64,000 nt of DNA from Marinomonas aquimarina (GTDB lineage Bacteria > Pseudomonadota > Gammaproteobacteria > Pseudomonadales > Marinomonadaceae). The translations under genes and the position numbers were made by a program. The notes beneath the pieces were generated by a model. That model did not search any database, was not told the origin of the DNA, and saw only the letters and a list, made by a program, of their open reading frames with translations. The stretch's first letter is position 1; every line of letters starts with the position of its first letter. Shown here one piece after another: positions 28,109 to 37,476 of this stretch. The DNA lies in assembly GCF_900089755.1 (NCBI RefSeq), contig NZ_FLOC01000017.1, positions 33,307 to 97,306 of the forward strand, in the 5' to 3' direction.

Positions 28109-28618
28109 ATGAAACGAGTCTTGGGGGCTTTTGCGTTAGTCGCCTTAGTACCACTAGTGGGGTGTGCATCGAAAACAGTGACGCCATCATTGTCTATGGG
28201 GGACAGTGTCGTGTTAGATGGCATTGAGGATCAACGGGGCCATGTGTTTGATCATCAAACTAGTATGCAGGCGCTGTTATTTGTCGATGGCATGAGTGCT
28301 AAAGACCTCGCCAGAGAAAGCCTTGAAAGCATTGATACGGCTTGCATGGAGCAAGGCAAGTTGGTGTATCTGGCGGACATCAGTGGTATGCCAAGTTTGA
28401 TTTCAGATCTGATTGCGATCCCTAAAATGCGCCGTTACCCCTATCCCATCTGGCTTGACCGTGAGGGCGATGTGTCGGATTCGCTGCCCGTGCGTGAGGA
28501 TCAGGTCACTGTGTTGAAGGTCAATAATCAAGTGATCGAATCGGTCTCTTTTGCCGCCAATGCGGCCATGCTGACAGAGTACATTGCTGATGTTTGCCCT
28601 GCCGCCAGCGCTACCTAG
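28109..28618 (+). CDS. Putative lipoprotein, possible thioredoxin-like fold
   Basis: A 169-residue protein with a lipoprotein signal peptide (MKRVLGAFALVALVPLVGC, lipobox LVGC with the lipidated Cys19). The rest (ALLFVDGMSAKDLARESLES, KLVYLADISGMPSLISDLIA, PYPIWLDREGDVSDSLPV, QVTVLKVNNQVIES) has the alternating strand-helix order of thioredoxin-like proteins but no CxxC, so a redox role is not supported. Family not recognised. AAAGGGAG precedes the ATG and the gene is 28 bp after the exported reductase, so the two are probably cotranscribed and act in the envelope. Confidence 0.7.
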   Translation: MKRVLGAFALVALVPLVGCASKTVTPSLSMGDSVVLDGIEDQRGHVFDHQTSMQALLFVDGMSAKDLARESLESIDTACMEQGKLVYLADISGMPSLISDLIAIPKMRRYPYPIWLDREGDVSDSLPVREDQVTVLKVNNQVIESVSFAANAAMLTEYIADVCPAASAT

Positions 28619-28641
28619 TTCAGAATAAGCGCCAGCACAAT

Positions 28642-28672
28642 AAAAAAAGCGAGTCATTAGACTCGCTTTTTC
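28642..28672. terminator. Bidirectional terminator
   Basis: AAAAAAAGCGAGTC and GACTCGCTTTTT pair around ATTA between convergent lipoprotein and HAD genes. Confidence 0.92.
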
Positions 28673-28691
28673 GTATCAGGGAGAACAGGGC

Positions 28692-29357
28692 TTACCAAGA
28701 ATTGCCGCGCAGAGAAATATGCGGCCAGCCGCGCTCTTTCGCGATATCGGTCAGGGTCGGGTCGGCGTCCACGGCAATCGGGTGGTCGACCAGCTCCAGC
28801 AGGGGTAAGTCATTACGAGAATCACTGTAGAAGTAGCTACCGTCCATGGAATGGCCGGTTTCTTTAAGCCAGTCGTTTAGACGTGTCACCTTGCCCGCTT
28901 GGAAGCTCGGCACACCGACAATGTTGCCAGTGTATTCATCGTCAATCACTTCGGGCACTGGCGCGATGATATGATCCATGCCTAGTTCTTCGGCAATGGG
29001 GCCCGTGACAAATTGGTTGGTCGCGGTGATTAATAGCAATAAATGACCTTGATCCTTATGGAATTTGATCAATTTAGTGGCTTCTTCTTGCATCATCGGA
29101 CGCACTTTGTGATCCATGAACTCGGCATGCAGGGCATCGCGTTCTGCTTTGCTAAAACGTGTCAGTGGTTTTAGGCTAAACGCAAGGTATTCAAAAATGT
29201 CTAACGTACCGGCTTGGTACTGTTCAAAAAAGCGGTCGTTTGCTTCTTTGTATAGCTTTACATCTACCAGCCCTTTCTCAACTAGAAATTGTCCCCAGTT
29301 GTAGTCGCTGTCGCCGCTTAGCAGCGTACCGTCTAAGTCAAATATTGCCAGTGTCAC
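28692..29357 (-). CDS. HAD superfamily IB phosphatase
   Basis: A 221-residue hydrolase of the phosphoserine phosphatase-like IB subfamily. HAD motifs: FDLDGTL (nucleophile and acid Asp) at the N terminus, LLLITATN (motif II), the lysine in QAGKVTRL (motif III) and YSDSRNDLPLLELV (motif IV). A gene of this family lies next to rppH in pseudomonads too, and the P. aeruginosa homologue (PA0335) has been reported as a histidinol-phosphate phosphatase. That function is a plausible candidate here but not proved by the sequence. Confidence 0.88.
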   Translation of the reverse strand: MTLAIFDLDGTLLSGDSDYNWGQFLVEKGLVDVKLYKEANDRFFEQYQAGTLDIFEYLAFSLKPLTRFSKAERDALHAEFMDHKVRPMMQEEATKLIKFHKDQGHLLLLITATNQFVTGPIAEELGMDHIIAPVPEVIDDEYTGNIVGVPSFQAGKVTRLNDWLKETGHSMDGSYFYSDSRNDLPLLELVDHPIAVDADPTLTDIAKERGWPHISLRGNSW

Positions 29358-29491
29358 AGCATCACCTATCGATTAAATTGTGCTACACAGTATAGCGATG
29401 GCATTGACAAATTACAGCCCGATTAATTGTGCGAAACACGGAATTGTGGAACAATGCTGTGCATTAGATTTTAGTTATAAGGTGAGAGCTC

Positions 29492-29992
29492 GTGATTGAT
29501 GCAGACGGATACAGACCGAATGTAGGCATCATCTTGATGAACGAGCGAGGCCAGTTGCTTTGGGCGAGACGCGTAGGTCAAAACGCGTGGCAATTCCCCC
29601 AAGGTGGCATTAAAGCGGATGAAACGCCAGAACAAGCCTTGTATCGAGAACTTAAAGAAGAAGTGGGCTTAGAACCACATCAAGTTGAGATTGTCGGTAG
29701 AACGCGAGGCTGGTTGCGTTATCGTCTTCCTAAGCGAATGCTTCGTCATAACAGCAAACCCCTGTGCATCGGACAGAAACAGAAATGGTTTTTGCTTTCC
29801 ATTCGCTGCGCGGATGCGTGCGTATGTGTTGACGGAACAGACTGTCCTGAGTTTGATGGATGGCGCTGGGTTAGCTATTGGTATCCGCTGGGCCAAGTGG
29901 TTGCGTTCAAAAAGGATGTCTATCGTCGTGCATTGAAGGAATTAGTGCCCAATGCACACAGATGGCTAAAGCGTAGGAATAAGCCTGTATAA
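29492..29992 (+). CDS. rppH: RNA pyrophosphohydrolase RppH
   Basis: Removes pyrophosphate from the 5' triphosphate end of mRNAs and so starts RNase E-dependent decay. The gene begins with GTG; AAGG is 9 nt upstream. In the 166-residue protein the Nudix box is complete ([23 protein letters not shown], with the Glu cluster near its end), preceded by [14 protein letters not shown]. The C-terminal part with [11 protein letters not shown] and [22 protein letters not shown] matches RppH/NudH. It precedes ptsP, as in E. coli and Pseudomonas. Confidence 0.96.
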   Translation: MIDADGYRPNVGIILMNERGQLLWARRVGQNAWQFPQGGIKADETPEQALYRELKEEVGLEPHQVEIVGRTRGWLRYRLPKRMLRHNSKPLCIGQKQKWFLLSIRCADACVCVDGTDCPEFDGWRWVSYWYPLGQVVAFKKDVYRRALKELVPNAHRWLKRRNKPV

Positions 29993-30023
29993 GCTTCCTT
30001 CTACTCCAGACAGTTGAGGATAT

Positions 30024-32309
30024 ATGTTAAGTTTATTGAGACGAATCACCCAAGAGGTTACGGCAGCACAGTCGCTCCAAGCCGCGCTCGAGATCATCGT
30101 GCGTCGTGTGCGACGTGCCATGCGCTCTGAAGTGTGCTCAATCTACTTAGTCGATCCCAACACTCAAGATTACATCTTGATGGCGACTCGCGGTTTGAAT
30201 GCGGAAGCCGCCGGCAAACTAAGCTTAAAAGCCGATGAAGGCTTGGTCAGCTTGGTCGGACGTCGTGCGGAACCGGTCAACTTAGAAGACGCCCATGTGC
30301 ACCCTGCGTTCCACTATTTAAGTGGTACCGGGGAAGAGCGCTACAAATCCTTCCTTGGTGTGCCGATCATTCACCATCGCCAGGTGCTCGGTGTTCTGGT
30401 GGTACAACACGAGGAACGCCGTCGTTTCGACGAGGGTGAGGAAGCCTTTCTGATTACCCTGTCAGCCCAGCTGGCCGGGGTGATTGCCCACGCGGAAGCG
30501 ACGGGTGCCATGATGTCGCTCACGTCGAGCACGCCAGCCGGCTCCGATTTCCGCTACAAAGGCGTCGCGGGCAGCTCAGGCGTGGCGATTGGTAAAGCGG
30601 CGGTGATTTTCCCACCTGCCGATTTAGATGTGATTCCTGATCGCACGCCGCAAAGTGTCGAAGCGGAGGTGGAAGATTTCTACCAAGCCTTAGAAGCGGT
30701 ACGTGCCGACATTAAGAAAGTCAGCAGTCGTTTAAGTCAACACATCAGCAGTGATGAAAAAGCGCTGTTTGATGTGTATTTGAAGATCCTAGACGACAAC
30801 TCGCTGGCCGCAGAGATAATCAAAAAGATCGAAGAGGGTAACTGGGCACCGGGCGCCTTGCGTCAGGTGGTGAAGTTGCACATTTCCTTCTTTGAGCAAA
30901 TGGAAGACCCTTACTTACGTGAGCGGGCCACGGATATTCGTGACCTGGGTCGTCGCATCCTGTCCCATTTGCAAGAGAAAACCCCAAGTGTCACCGAAGA
31001 GATAACGGAACCGGTCATTATCGTCGGTGAAGAGCTTACGGCATCGATGTTGGGGGAATTCCCACTCGATAAAGTCAAAGGTCTGGTCTCCGTGATGGGC
31101 TCAAGCAGCTCTCACGTGGCCATTCTCGCCCGTGCTATGGGCATTCCAACGGTGATGGGGGCAGTCGATCTGCCTTACAGCAAGTTGGATAAGGTCGACA
31201 TGATTGTCGATGGCTACTCTGGCCAGATTTTCACTTACCCATCCGATGCCATCATCGATAGCTACCAGCAGATCGTTGATGAAGAGCGTCAGCTAGAAAG
31301 TGAATACGAGCAGCTCAAGGACCTGCCTTGTGAAACCCTCGATGGTCAGCGCATTGGCTTATATGTGAACACAGGTCTACTGGCAGACGTTAACCGTTCA
31401 CTTGATCGTGGTGCGGAAGGGGTCGGTCTATATCGTACCGAAGTGCCCTTTATGATCCGTGATCGCTTCCCTACCGAAGCTGAGCAAGAACAAATTTACC
31501 GTCAGCAGCTGGAAGGCTTTGCCCCCGCGCCGGTGACCATTCGTACCCTAGATGTGGGCGGTGATAAGGCCTTGCCTTATTTCCCCATCAGCGAAGAGAA
31601 CCCCTTCCTAGGTTGGCGCGGCATTCGCGTCACGCTCGACCATCTTGAAATATTTATGGCACAAATCCGTGCCATGATTAAAGCCAGCGCTGGGCTGCAT
31701 AACCTGAAAATCATGCTTCCGATGATTTCTAACGTGGCCGAAGTGGAAGAAGCTTTGGCCTTGATTCGCCGTGCCTACGCCGAAGTCAAAGAAGAAGGCT
31801 ACGATGTGGTCATGCCACAAGTGGGCGTGATGATTGAGGTGCCAAGTGCCGTGTACCAAGCCAAAGAATTGGCCGGCATGGTGGACTTCATGTCTGTTGG
31901 CAGTAACGACTTGACCCAATATCTGTTGGCGGTCGATCGTAACAACTCGCGCGTGGCGAACCTGTACCACAACTTCCATCCTGCGGTACTGCGTGCCTTG
32001 GCCGACATCGTCGAGCGTACCAAGGGCGAAGGCGTCAAGTTGAGCGTCTGTGGTGAGCTAGCCGGTGACCCGCTGGGGGCCATTTTGATTATGGCGATGG
32101 GCTACAACACATTGTCCATGAGCTCCACTAGCTTACCCAAAGTCAAAGCGGTATTGCGAAAGTTAACCATGGAGCAAGCGCAAGATATGCTGCGCCAAGT
32201 GCTGCCTTTGGTGCACTCGGATGCGGTGCGTCAAACCATGATGAAACTCGTGCGTGAAGCCGGTGTCGAACGTCTGATCCGTCCGTCTAAAACGGCTGCG
32301 CTTCAATAA
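30024..32309 (+). CDS. ptsP: Phosphoenolpyruvate-protein phosphotransferase PtsP (enzyme I-Ntr)
   Basis: First enzyme of the nitrogen phosphotransferase system: it takes phosphate from PEP and passes it to NPr and EIIA-Ntr for regulation rather than sugar uptake. The 761-residue protein has an N-terminal GAF domain (residues about 10-160, [20 protein letters not shown]... [20 protein letters not shown]), the PEP-utiliser N domain with the phosphorylated His364 in [17 protein letters not shown], and the C-terminal TIM barrel ([57 protein letters not shown]). GAGG precedes the start. lgt follows by 22 bp. Confidence 0.96.
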   Translation: MLSLLRRITQEVTAAQSLQAALEIIVRRVRRAMRSEVCSIYLVDPNTQDYILMATRGLNAEAAGKLSLKADEGLVSLVGRRAEPVNLEDAHVHPAFHYLSGTGEERYKSFLGVPIIHHRQVLGVLVVQHEERRRFDEGEEAFLITLSAQLAGVIAHAEATGAMMSLTSSTPAGSDFRYKGVAGSSGVAIGKAAVIFPPADLDVIPDRTPQSVEAEVEDFYQALEAVRADIKKVSSRLSQHISSDEKALFDVYLKILDDNSLAAEIIKKIEEGNWAPGALRQVVKLHISFFEQMEDPYLRERATDIRDLGRRILSHLQEKTPSVTEEITEPVIIVGEELTASMLGEFPLDKVKGLVSVMGSSSSHVAILARAMGIPTVMGAVDLPYSKLDKVDMIVDGYSGQIFTYPSDAIIDSYQQIVDEERQLESEYEQLKDLPCETLDGQRIGLYVNTGLLADVNRSLDRGAEGVGLYRTEVPFMIRDRFPTEAEQEQIYRQQLEGFAPAPVTIRTLDVGGDKALPYFPISEENPFLGWRGIRVTLDHLEIFMAQIRAMIKASAGLHNLKIMLPMISNVAEVEEALALIRRAYAEVKEEGYDVVMPQVGVMIEVPSAVYQAKELAGMVDFMSVGSNDLTQYLLAVDRNNSRVANLYHNFHPAVLRALADIVERTKGEGVKLSVCGELAGDPLGAILIMAMGYNTLSMSSTSLPKVKAVLRKLTMEQAQDMLRQVLPLVHSDAVRQTMMKLVREAGVERLIRPSKTAALQ

Positions 32310-32331
32310 ATCAACAGACTGTAGACCCTTT

Positions 32332-33129
32332 ATGATTGCCTATCCAAATATCGATCCGGTAGCGGTATCGCTCGGTCCTATTGCCATTCATTGGTATGGC
32401 CTGATGTACTTAATCGGTTTTGTTTCCGCTTATTACCTGGGCGTGTATCGCGCCAAACGCTCGAATGGCCTATGGACGCCAGAACAAGTCAGCGACATGA
32501 TTTTCTATGGCGCGGTGGGCGTTATCCTCGGTGGCCGTATCGGCTATATCCTGTTTTATCAATTTCCTTCTTTTGCCGATAACCCACTGCTGTTGTTCCG
32601 TATCTGGGAAGGCGGTATGTCGTTCCACGGTGGCCTGTTAGGGGTGATCCTAGCCATGTGGCTTTTTGCCCGTAAGACGCAAAAACACATCATCGACATC
32701 TTGGATTTTGGCGCGCCGTTTGTGCCGATTGGTTTGGGCTTAGGCCGCATTGGTAACTTTATCGGTGGGGAACTGTGGGGCAAGGCCACGGATGTTTCTT
32801 GGGCGATGATTTTTCCAAGCGATCCATTACAGCTAGCACGCCACCCGTCGCAGCTGTATCAGTTTGCCTTAGAAGGCGTAGCCTTGTTCACGATTCTTTG
32901 GTTCTTCTCGCAAAAGTCGAAGCCACGTTACTGCGTCTCAGGTATGTTCCTATTGTGCTACGGCATCTTCCGTATCTTGGTGGAGTTTGTACGCGAGCCT
33001 GACCCGCAGCTGGGCTACATTGCCTTTGGTTGGTTAACTCAGGGGCAGATCCTATCGACGCCTATGGTACTGTTGGGGATAGCGCTATTGGTCGTTGGCT
33101 TTAAGTTGCAACGCTACCCACAGAAGTAA
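32332..33129 (+). CDS. lgt: Prolipoprotein diacylglyceryl transferase
   Basis: Inner-membrane enzyme that attaches diacylglycerol to the lipobox cysteine of prolipoproteins, the first step of lipoprotein maturation. The 265-residue protein has about seven transmembrane helices and the Lgt signature [13 protein letters not shown], plus [12 protein letters not shown] near the N terminus, [11 protein letters not shown] and [12 protein letters not shown]. It lies downstream of ptsP and upstream, with a terminator between, of convergent thyA, as in many gammaproteobacteria. Confidence 0.96.
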   Translation: MIAYPNIDPVAVSLGPIAIHWYGLMYLIGFVSAYYLGVYRAKRSNGLWTPEQVSDMIFYGAVGVILGGRIGYILFYQFPSFADNPLLLFRIWEGGMSFHGGLLGVILAMWLFARKTQKHIIDILDFGAPFVPIGLGLGRIGNFIGGELWGKATDVSWAMIFPSDPLQLARHPSQLYQFALEGVALFTILWFFSQKSKPRYCVSGMFLLCYGIFRILVEFVREPDPQLGYIAFGWLTQGQILSTPMVLLGIALLVVGFKLQRYPQK

Positions 33130-33145
33130 GCCCTGCTTGATTAAT

Positions 33146-33187
33146 AAAAACGCCGCCTGATTTTGAACAAAATAGGCGGCGTTTTTT
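33146..33187. terminator. Bidirectional terminator
   Basis: AAAAACGCCGCCT pairs with AGGCGGCGTTTTTT; the interior ATTTTG/CAAAAT extends the stem with one bulge. It lies between convergent lgt and thyA. Confidence 0.92.
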
Positions 33188-33205
33188 ATGCGTCACTGAC
33201 AGCGA

Positions 33206-34057
33206 TTACACCGAGAACGGGTAGGCAATCGCTTCATGGTACTCATAGCCTTCGAGCTCAAAATCATCCAGCGTGACCCAAGTTTCCAAATCTTCCAACG
33301 TTTTAATGTCTGGGTTGATTTTGAACGTCGGCGCTGCAAACGGCTCACGTGTTAGCTGCACATCACGCATCAGCTCCAGCTGATCTTCATAGATATGGGC
33401 GTTAACGATCTTATGGTACGCCTTGCCCGGTTTTTTGCCGGTAATCTGCGCCATAATGGCCAGTAGGAAATACACTTGCACCATATTAAAGTTCAGCCCT
33501 AACGGCACATCACAGCTGCGCTGAGTGCTGTTGAGGTACAGAGTATCGCCCAGTAGCGAGAAATGGTGGCTGTACATACAAGGGCGCAGGCAGGCCATGT
33601 GTAACGCACCTGGGTGATAGAAGGTAAAGATCTCACCACGGTTGTCCACCCCCTGAGTTAAGTCATCGACGATTTGACGCAGCTGGTCAACGGAACCGCC
33701 ATCAGGCTTAGGGAAGTTACGGCCAATGGCACCGTAACAAAGACCCATATCGTCTTCGCCTTTACGGTAGGGGTTGTTTAACCAGGCTTGGTTTTCATTC
33801 GCGTTAGCGTCCCACGTCTTCGTGCCTAGGGCGCGAAAGTCGGCAGCGTTATCGTAACCACGTAAATAACCAATAATCTCAGCAATGGCGGATTTCCAGT
33901 AGCTCTTACGCGTGGTCACCAACGGAAATTCGCCAGCGCCCACATCGTAGGTCAAGTCGGCGTTAATCACCGTTAGGCAGCGTTTGCCGGTACGTTCGTT
34001 AGCAACCCATTCGCCTTCATCGATAATACGACGACAAAGGTCTAGATACTGTTTCAT
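33206..34057 (-). CDS. thyA: Thymidylate synthase ThyA
   Basis: Makes dTMP from dUMP with 5,10-methylene-THF. The 283-residue protein belongs to the slightly longer ThyA form. It begins [17 protein letters not shown] and has the dUMP- and folate-binding segments [17 protein letters not shown], the catalytic cysteine in [11 protein letters not shown], and [22 protein letters not shown] with NAHIYEDQ near the end. Divergent folA, which regenerates THF from the dihydrofolate produced here, starts 104 bp away. Confidence 0.96.
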   Translation of the reverse strand: MKQYLDLCRRIIDEGEWVANERTGKRCLTVINADLTYDVGAGEFPLVTTRKSYWKSAIAEIIGYLRGYDNAADFRALGTKTWDANANENQAWLNNPYRKGEDDMGLCYGAIGRNFPKPDGGSVDQLRQIVDDLTQGVDNRGEIFTFYHPGALHMACLRPCMYSHHFSLLGDTLYLNSTQRSCDVPLGLNFNMVQVYFLLAIMAQITGKKPGKAYHKIVNAHIYEDQLELMRDVQLTREPFAAPTFKINPDIKTLEDLETWVTLDDFELEGYEYHEAIAYPFSV

Positions 34058-34161
34058 GTAATTGCGCCCTTGGTTGGGGTAAAATGGCGAGAATTATAGC
34101 AGATCTTAAACTAAAGCCGAGTGGGCTGTGAGATCGAGAATGAACATACATTGGAGTCAAC

Positions 34162-34662
34162 ATGCTGTCCCTAATCGTTGCCATGTCTACCAACCGCGTG
34201 ATCGGTATTAATAATTCCTTGCCTTGGCATTTGCCAAACGATCTGAAGTACTTCAAACAGGCGACCATGGGCAAGCCAATTGTCATGGGCCGAAATACGT
34301 TTGAGTCGATTGGTAAGCCACTGCCAGGACGCCGTAATATCGTCATCAGCCGTAACCCAGACTACCAGCCAGAGGGCGTAGATGTGGTGCGTTCATTGGA
34401 TGAAGCGATTCGTCTAGGTGAAGATATCTGCTTGGTGGATGGCCAAGAAGAAGTAATGATTATTGGCGGCGCGCAAATCTACTCTTTGGCGCTTGAGCGT
34501 GCTGATCGCCTGTACATCACCCATGTGGATGCGGAAATCGAAGGCGATGCGTTCTTCCCTGAAGTAGCTTGGAACAACTACGAAAAAATCGGCGAAGAAG
34601 CGTTCCCAGCAGAAGGTCCAAACCCTTACGACTACCGTTTTAGCGTGTACCAAAAGGGCTAA
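34162..34662 (+). CDS. folA: Dihydrofolate reductase FolA
   Basis: Reduces dihydrofolate to tetrahydrofolate with NADPH; target of trimethoprim. The 166-residue protein has the chromosomal type-I pattern: MLSLIVAMSTNRVIGINNSLPWHLPNDLKYF with the catalytic Asp in PNDL, then MGRNTFESIGKPLPGRRNIVISR and IIGGAQIYSLAL. GGAG lies about 6 nt before the ATG. It is divergent from thyA, and yjbQ follows by 5 bp. Confidence 0.97.
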   Translation: MLSLIVAMSTNRVIGINNSLPWHLPNDLKYFKQATMGKPIVMGRNTFESIGKPLPGRRNIVISRNPDYQPEGVDVVRSLDEAIRLGEDICLVDGQEEVMIIGGAQIYSLALERADRLYITHVDAEIEGDAFFPEVAWNNYEKIGEEAFPAEGPNPYDYRFSVYQKG

Positions 34663-34667
34663 TCCCG

Positions 34668-35087
34668 ATGTGGTTGCAAAAAGAAATTCAGCTGTCGCCG
34701 CGCAAGCGTGGCTTTCACCTAGTGACGGATGAAATCTTGCGCCAGCTGCCAGAGTTGCGCAAATTCGAAGTGGGTATGTTGAATGTGTTTATCAAACACT
34801 CCTCGGCATCGCTCACCATTAACGAAAATGCGGATCCGACCGTACGTGTTGATTTCGAAAGCTTCTTTAATCACGCGGTACCGGAAAACGAGCCTTACTA
34901 TCGTCATACCTACGAAGGCAGTGATGATATGCCCGCACACCTTAAGAGCAGTATTTTAGGTTCAAGCCTGAATATTCCGGTGACCCGTGGTGATTTGAAT
35001 TTGGGGATTTGGCAGGGTATTTACCTGTGTGAACATCGTAATCACGGTGGCGCCCGTAGCCTAGTGCTGACTTTGCAAGGCGAATAA
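34668..35087 (+). CDS. yjbQ: YjbQ family (UPF0047) protein
   Basis: A compact 139-residue protein of the UPF0047/YjbQ family; members are annotated as secondary thiamine-phosphate synthases because they can suppress thiE loss, but their main role is uncertain. Family motifs are GMLNVFIKHSSASLTINENADPTV, HTYEGSDDMPAHLKSSILG and GIWQGIYLCEHRNHGG, with conserved histidines in the last. It begins 5 bp after folA and is likely cotranscribed. Confidence 0.9.
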   Translation: MWLQKEIQLSPRKRGFHLVTDEILRQLPELRKFEVGMLNVFIKHSSASLTINENADPTVRVDFESFFNHAVPENEPYYRHTYEGSDDMPAHLKSSILGSSLNIPVTRGDLNLGIWQGIYLCEHRNHGGARSLVLTLQGE

Positions 35088-35234
35088 CCGCTCAAGCTTC
35101 CCTCTCTCCCAGACAACCTCAGCCCCTGCGGCTGGGGGACTGCTGCTTGCGTCATACTTTATATTAGACAAAATCGATCATTAACGACGGTGCTGGACTA
35201 CCCTTAGAGTGATATCTGTTTATCTGGGGGGCGT

Positions 35235-36179
35235 ATGAACATCAAGGTTGCAATCTCGCAAAAACCACCTGTGCTGCTGAATCTTAAGGCATCTTTAGCG
35301 AGAGCGTTAGAAATTGTCGAGGAAGCCGCTAGCCATGGTGCTAACCTGATCGTTTTTCCTGAGGCTTTTTTGCCTGGCTATCCCACTTGGATCTGGCGCT
35401 TACGCCCAGGTAAGGACATGGCGCTTGGCAGTACGCTTCATGCCATGCTGCGGGCGAACTCTGTTGATCTTGAAGCCGGAGAGTTGGAAGGGTTATGTGA
35501 AGCGGCACGGCAGCATAATGTCGTCGTGGTCATGGGGTTAAACGAACGGGACAGTTGCTTTAGTGGTACCACGCTTTACAACACTTTGGTGGTGATCGGC
35601 ACGGATGGGCGAATTTTAAATCGCCATCGTAAAATGATGCCGACCAACCCTGAGCGTATGGTTTGGGGTATGGGCGATGCGTCGGGACTGAAAGTCGTCG
35701 ACACGCCGTTTGGCCGAATCGGTGCGCTCATCTGTTGGGAAAACTATATGCCTTTGGCGCGCTATGCACTCTTTGCGCAGGATATCGACATCTATGTGGC
35801 ACCAACGTGGGACAGTGGCGAAGTGTGGGCTGGCTCGATGAACCACATCGCCCGCGAAGGCGGTTGTTGGGTGTTAAGCAGTGCTACCGCGATGACTGGC
35901 GCGGATATCCCCGAAGATTTTCCGGATCGAGAGGCCTTGTTTGACGCTGAGGAATGGATCAACCCTGGCGATGCACTGGTGATCAAGCCCTTTGGTGGTG
36001 TGGTCGCGGGTCCGATGCATCAAGAAAAGGACATTCTTTACGCCGAAATAGATGTGGACGAAGCACGACGTTCGCGTAAAGCGCTCGATGTCTCAGGCCA
36101 TTACAGTCGTCCAGATCTATTTGATCTGCAGGTGGACCGGCGCCCGAAGCCCGCGATTAGGCTTATAGATGATGACTAA
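35235..36179 (+). CDS. Nitrilase/cyanide-hydratase-type carbon-nitrogen hydrolase
   Basis: A 314-residue member of the true nitrilase branch. The Glu-Lys-Cys triad is seen as Glu43 in VFPEAFLPGYPTW, Lys133 in RHRKMMPTNPER and Cys167 in ALICWENYMPLARYAL. The motifs GYPTW, HRKMMPT and CWENYMPL are closer to nitrilases that turn organic nitriles into acids and ammonia than to amidases of the same superfamily. The preferred nitrile is not predictable. It is a single gene, separated from yjbQ by 147 bp, with no partner enzyme nearby. Confidence 0.9.
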   Translation: MNIKVAISQKPPVLLNLKASLARALEIVEEAASHGANLIVFPEAFLPGYPTWIWRLRPGKDMALGSTLHAMLRANSVDLEAGELEGLCEAARQHNVVVVMGLNERDSCFSGTTLYNTLVVIGTDGRILNRHRKMMPTNPERMVWGMGDASGLKVVDTPFGRIGALICWENYMPLARYALFAQDIDIYVAPTWDSGEVWAGSMNHIAREGGCWVLSSATAMTGADIPEDFPDREALFDAEEWINPGDALVIKPFGGVVAGPMHQEKDILYAEIDVDEARRSRKALDVSGHYSRPDLFDLQVDRRPKPAIRLIDDD

Positions 36180-36210
36180 TGCGGGCTATAGGTTGGTGTA
36201 ACGGTGCGAT

Positions 36211-37434
36211 TTACTCGGCAATGAAGACGGCAACGCCTTCAGTGCGGCCTTTTTCCACCGCCGAGTTGGCGCTTTGTGCCAGCTCTTCGATGGTTTCACC
36301 GTCTTCTGGGAAGGTCGCCAAACCAACACATAGGTTGAGGTGGCTGGCATCGGAGAACTCCAATACTTTTTGCTCTTCGTCGTTGGGCTGCAAGAAACTA
36401 TTGATCAGCTTTTGCGCGTCTTTAAGACTTGTGTTTGGCAACAGCAGTAACAGTTTGTCTTGTGCCACACGGGCTAAAATATCGGCTTCACGAATCTTCT
36501 TATAGATAAAGCGTGCTGAGGTGTGGATCGCCGTATTACGTTGCTCTAATGGCATGTCCGCCAGTAAACCGCGAGCGTCTAGGTCAATCTTGGCCATGGT
36601 CAATGGGGTGTATTGACGACGAGCTAAACCAAGTTGCTTAGTGAAGTGTGTCAGCGCTGCGCCACGGTTCAAAAGCCCGGTGAGCTCATCAAAGGTTGCC
36701 TGGGAGCGCAGATGCTCTTCTAGGGCTTTCTGAGAGCTGATGTCCTCAATAAAGCCGATGATTTTGACGACTTCAGCATTGGGCCCTTGGCTGTAAGTAC
36801 GGCCGCGCTCGCGCACCCAAGTGTATTCATCATTGCCACGACGAATACGGTACTCGGATTCGTAATAACGCTGCTTGTGCTGTATGTGTTCGTCCACGGT
36901 GCGCTGCATTTTCGGCAGATCGTCTTTGTGTACACGGCTTCGCCACGCTTGGCTATTGTGCGGCGTATCTTCTAAAGAGCAACCTAGTAATGAAGCAATG
37001 GATTGTGAGCAGGAGATGGTGTCGCCTTCCACTTCCCACATCCAGATGCCCGCTGACGATTCAGTGAGAGCGAACTTCAACAGGGTGTTTTCTGCGACGC
37101 TGAAATCCAGATGCTCGGTGTGAGAGATGTAGCCTAGGACATACTCATCATCCAGCTCTGTTAGAGAAATCTCGGCGGTTAGGAAACGATCACCCACTTC
37201 CAAGCGCGCGCTGATACGCTCCACTTGACCACGATTGAGTTTGTTGACGATGTCGGCAAGACTCGATTGATCATCATTGACCAACGACTGCCAAGTTTCT
37301 TGGCGAGCGGCACCGACATTTAGATACAGGCTTTCTAAACGTTCATTGGCCGCTACGATTTCACCACTTTGAATCTGTGCGATAAACGCGGGAGTCGGCA
37401 TATGATGAAATGCTGTGGTAAACGGGATGGACAT
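36211..37434 (-). CDS. PAS-PAS-GGDEF protein with degenerate GGDEF
   Basis: A 407-residue cytoplasmic protein. The N-terminal ~110 residues look PAS-like (MPTPAFIAQIQSGEIVAANERL), a clear PAS/PAC follows at about 120-240 (ESSAGIWMWEVEGDTISCSQSIASLLG, EYRIRRGNDEYTWVRERGR, GFIEDISSQKAL), then a GGDEF domain opens normally (ATFDELTGLLNRGAAL). Its catalytic loop is changed: where GGDEF is expected the sequence reads AQDKL (ADILARVAQDKLLLLLP), and the usual D-x-D segment reads KIDLDARGL. Cyclase activity is therefore unlikely; it may bind nucleotide or a partner instead. It is monocistronic. Confidence 0.85.
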   Translation of the reverse strand: MSIPFTTAFHHMPTPAFIAQIQSGEIVAANERLESLYLNVGAARQETWQSLVNDDQSSLADIVNKLNRGQVERISARLEVGDRFLTAEISLTELDDEYVLGYISHTEHLDFSVAENTLLKFALTESSAGIWMWEVEGDTISCSQSIASLLGCSLEDTPHNSQAWRSRVHKDDLPKMQRTVDEHIQHKQRYYESEYRIRRGNDEYTWVRERGRTYSQGPNAEVVKIIGFIEDISSQKALEEHLRSQATFDELTGLLNRGAALTHFTKQLGLARRQYTPLTMAKIDLDARGLLADMPLEQRNTAIHTSARFIYKKIREADILARVAQDKLLLLLPNTSLKDAQKLINSFLQPNDEEQKVLEFSDASHLNLCVGLATFPEDGETIEELAQSANSAVEKGRTEGVAVFIAE

Positions 37435-37476
37435 TTAGAGACTCCTTATCAAGTCAGTGTGCTCGCCTCTCGAGCA

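Noticed and set aside
35133..35152. Possible sigma54 promoter (GG-N10-GC with TTGC) before the nitrilase gene
   Set aside because: Only the -12 TTGC fits; the -24 element lacks the TGGCAC pattern and no enhancer-binding protein gene is near.
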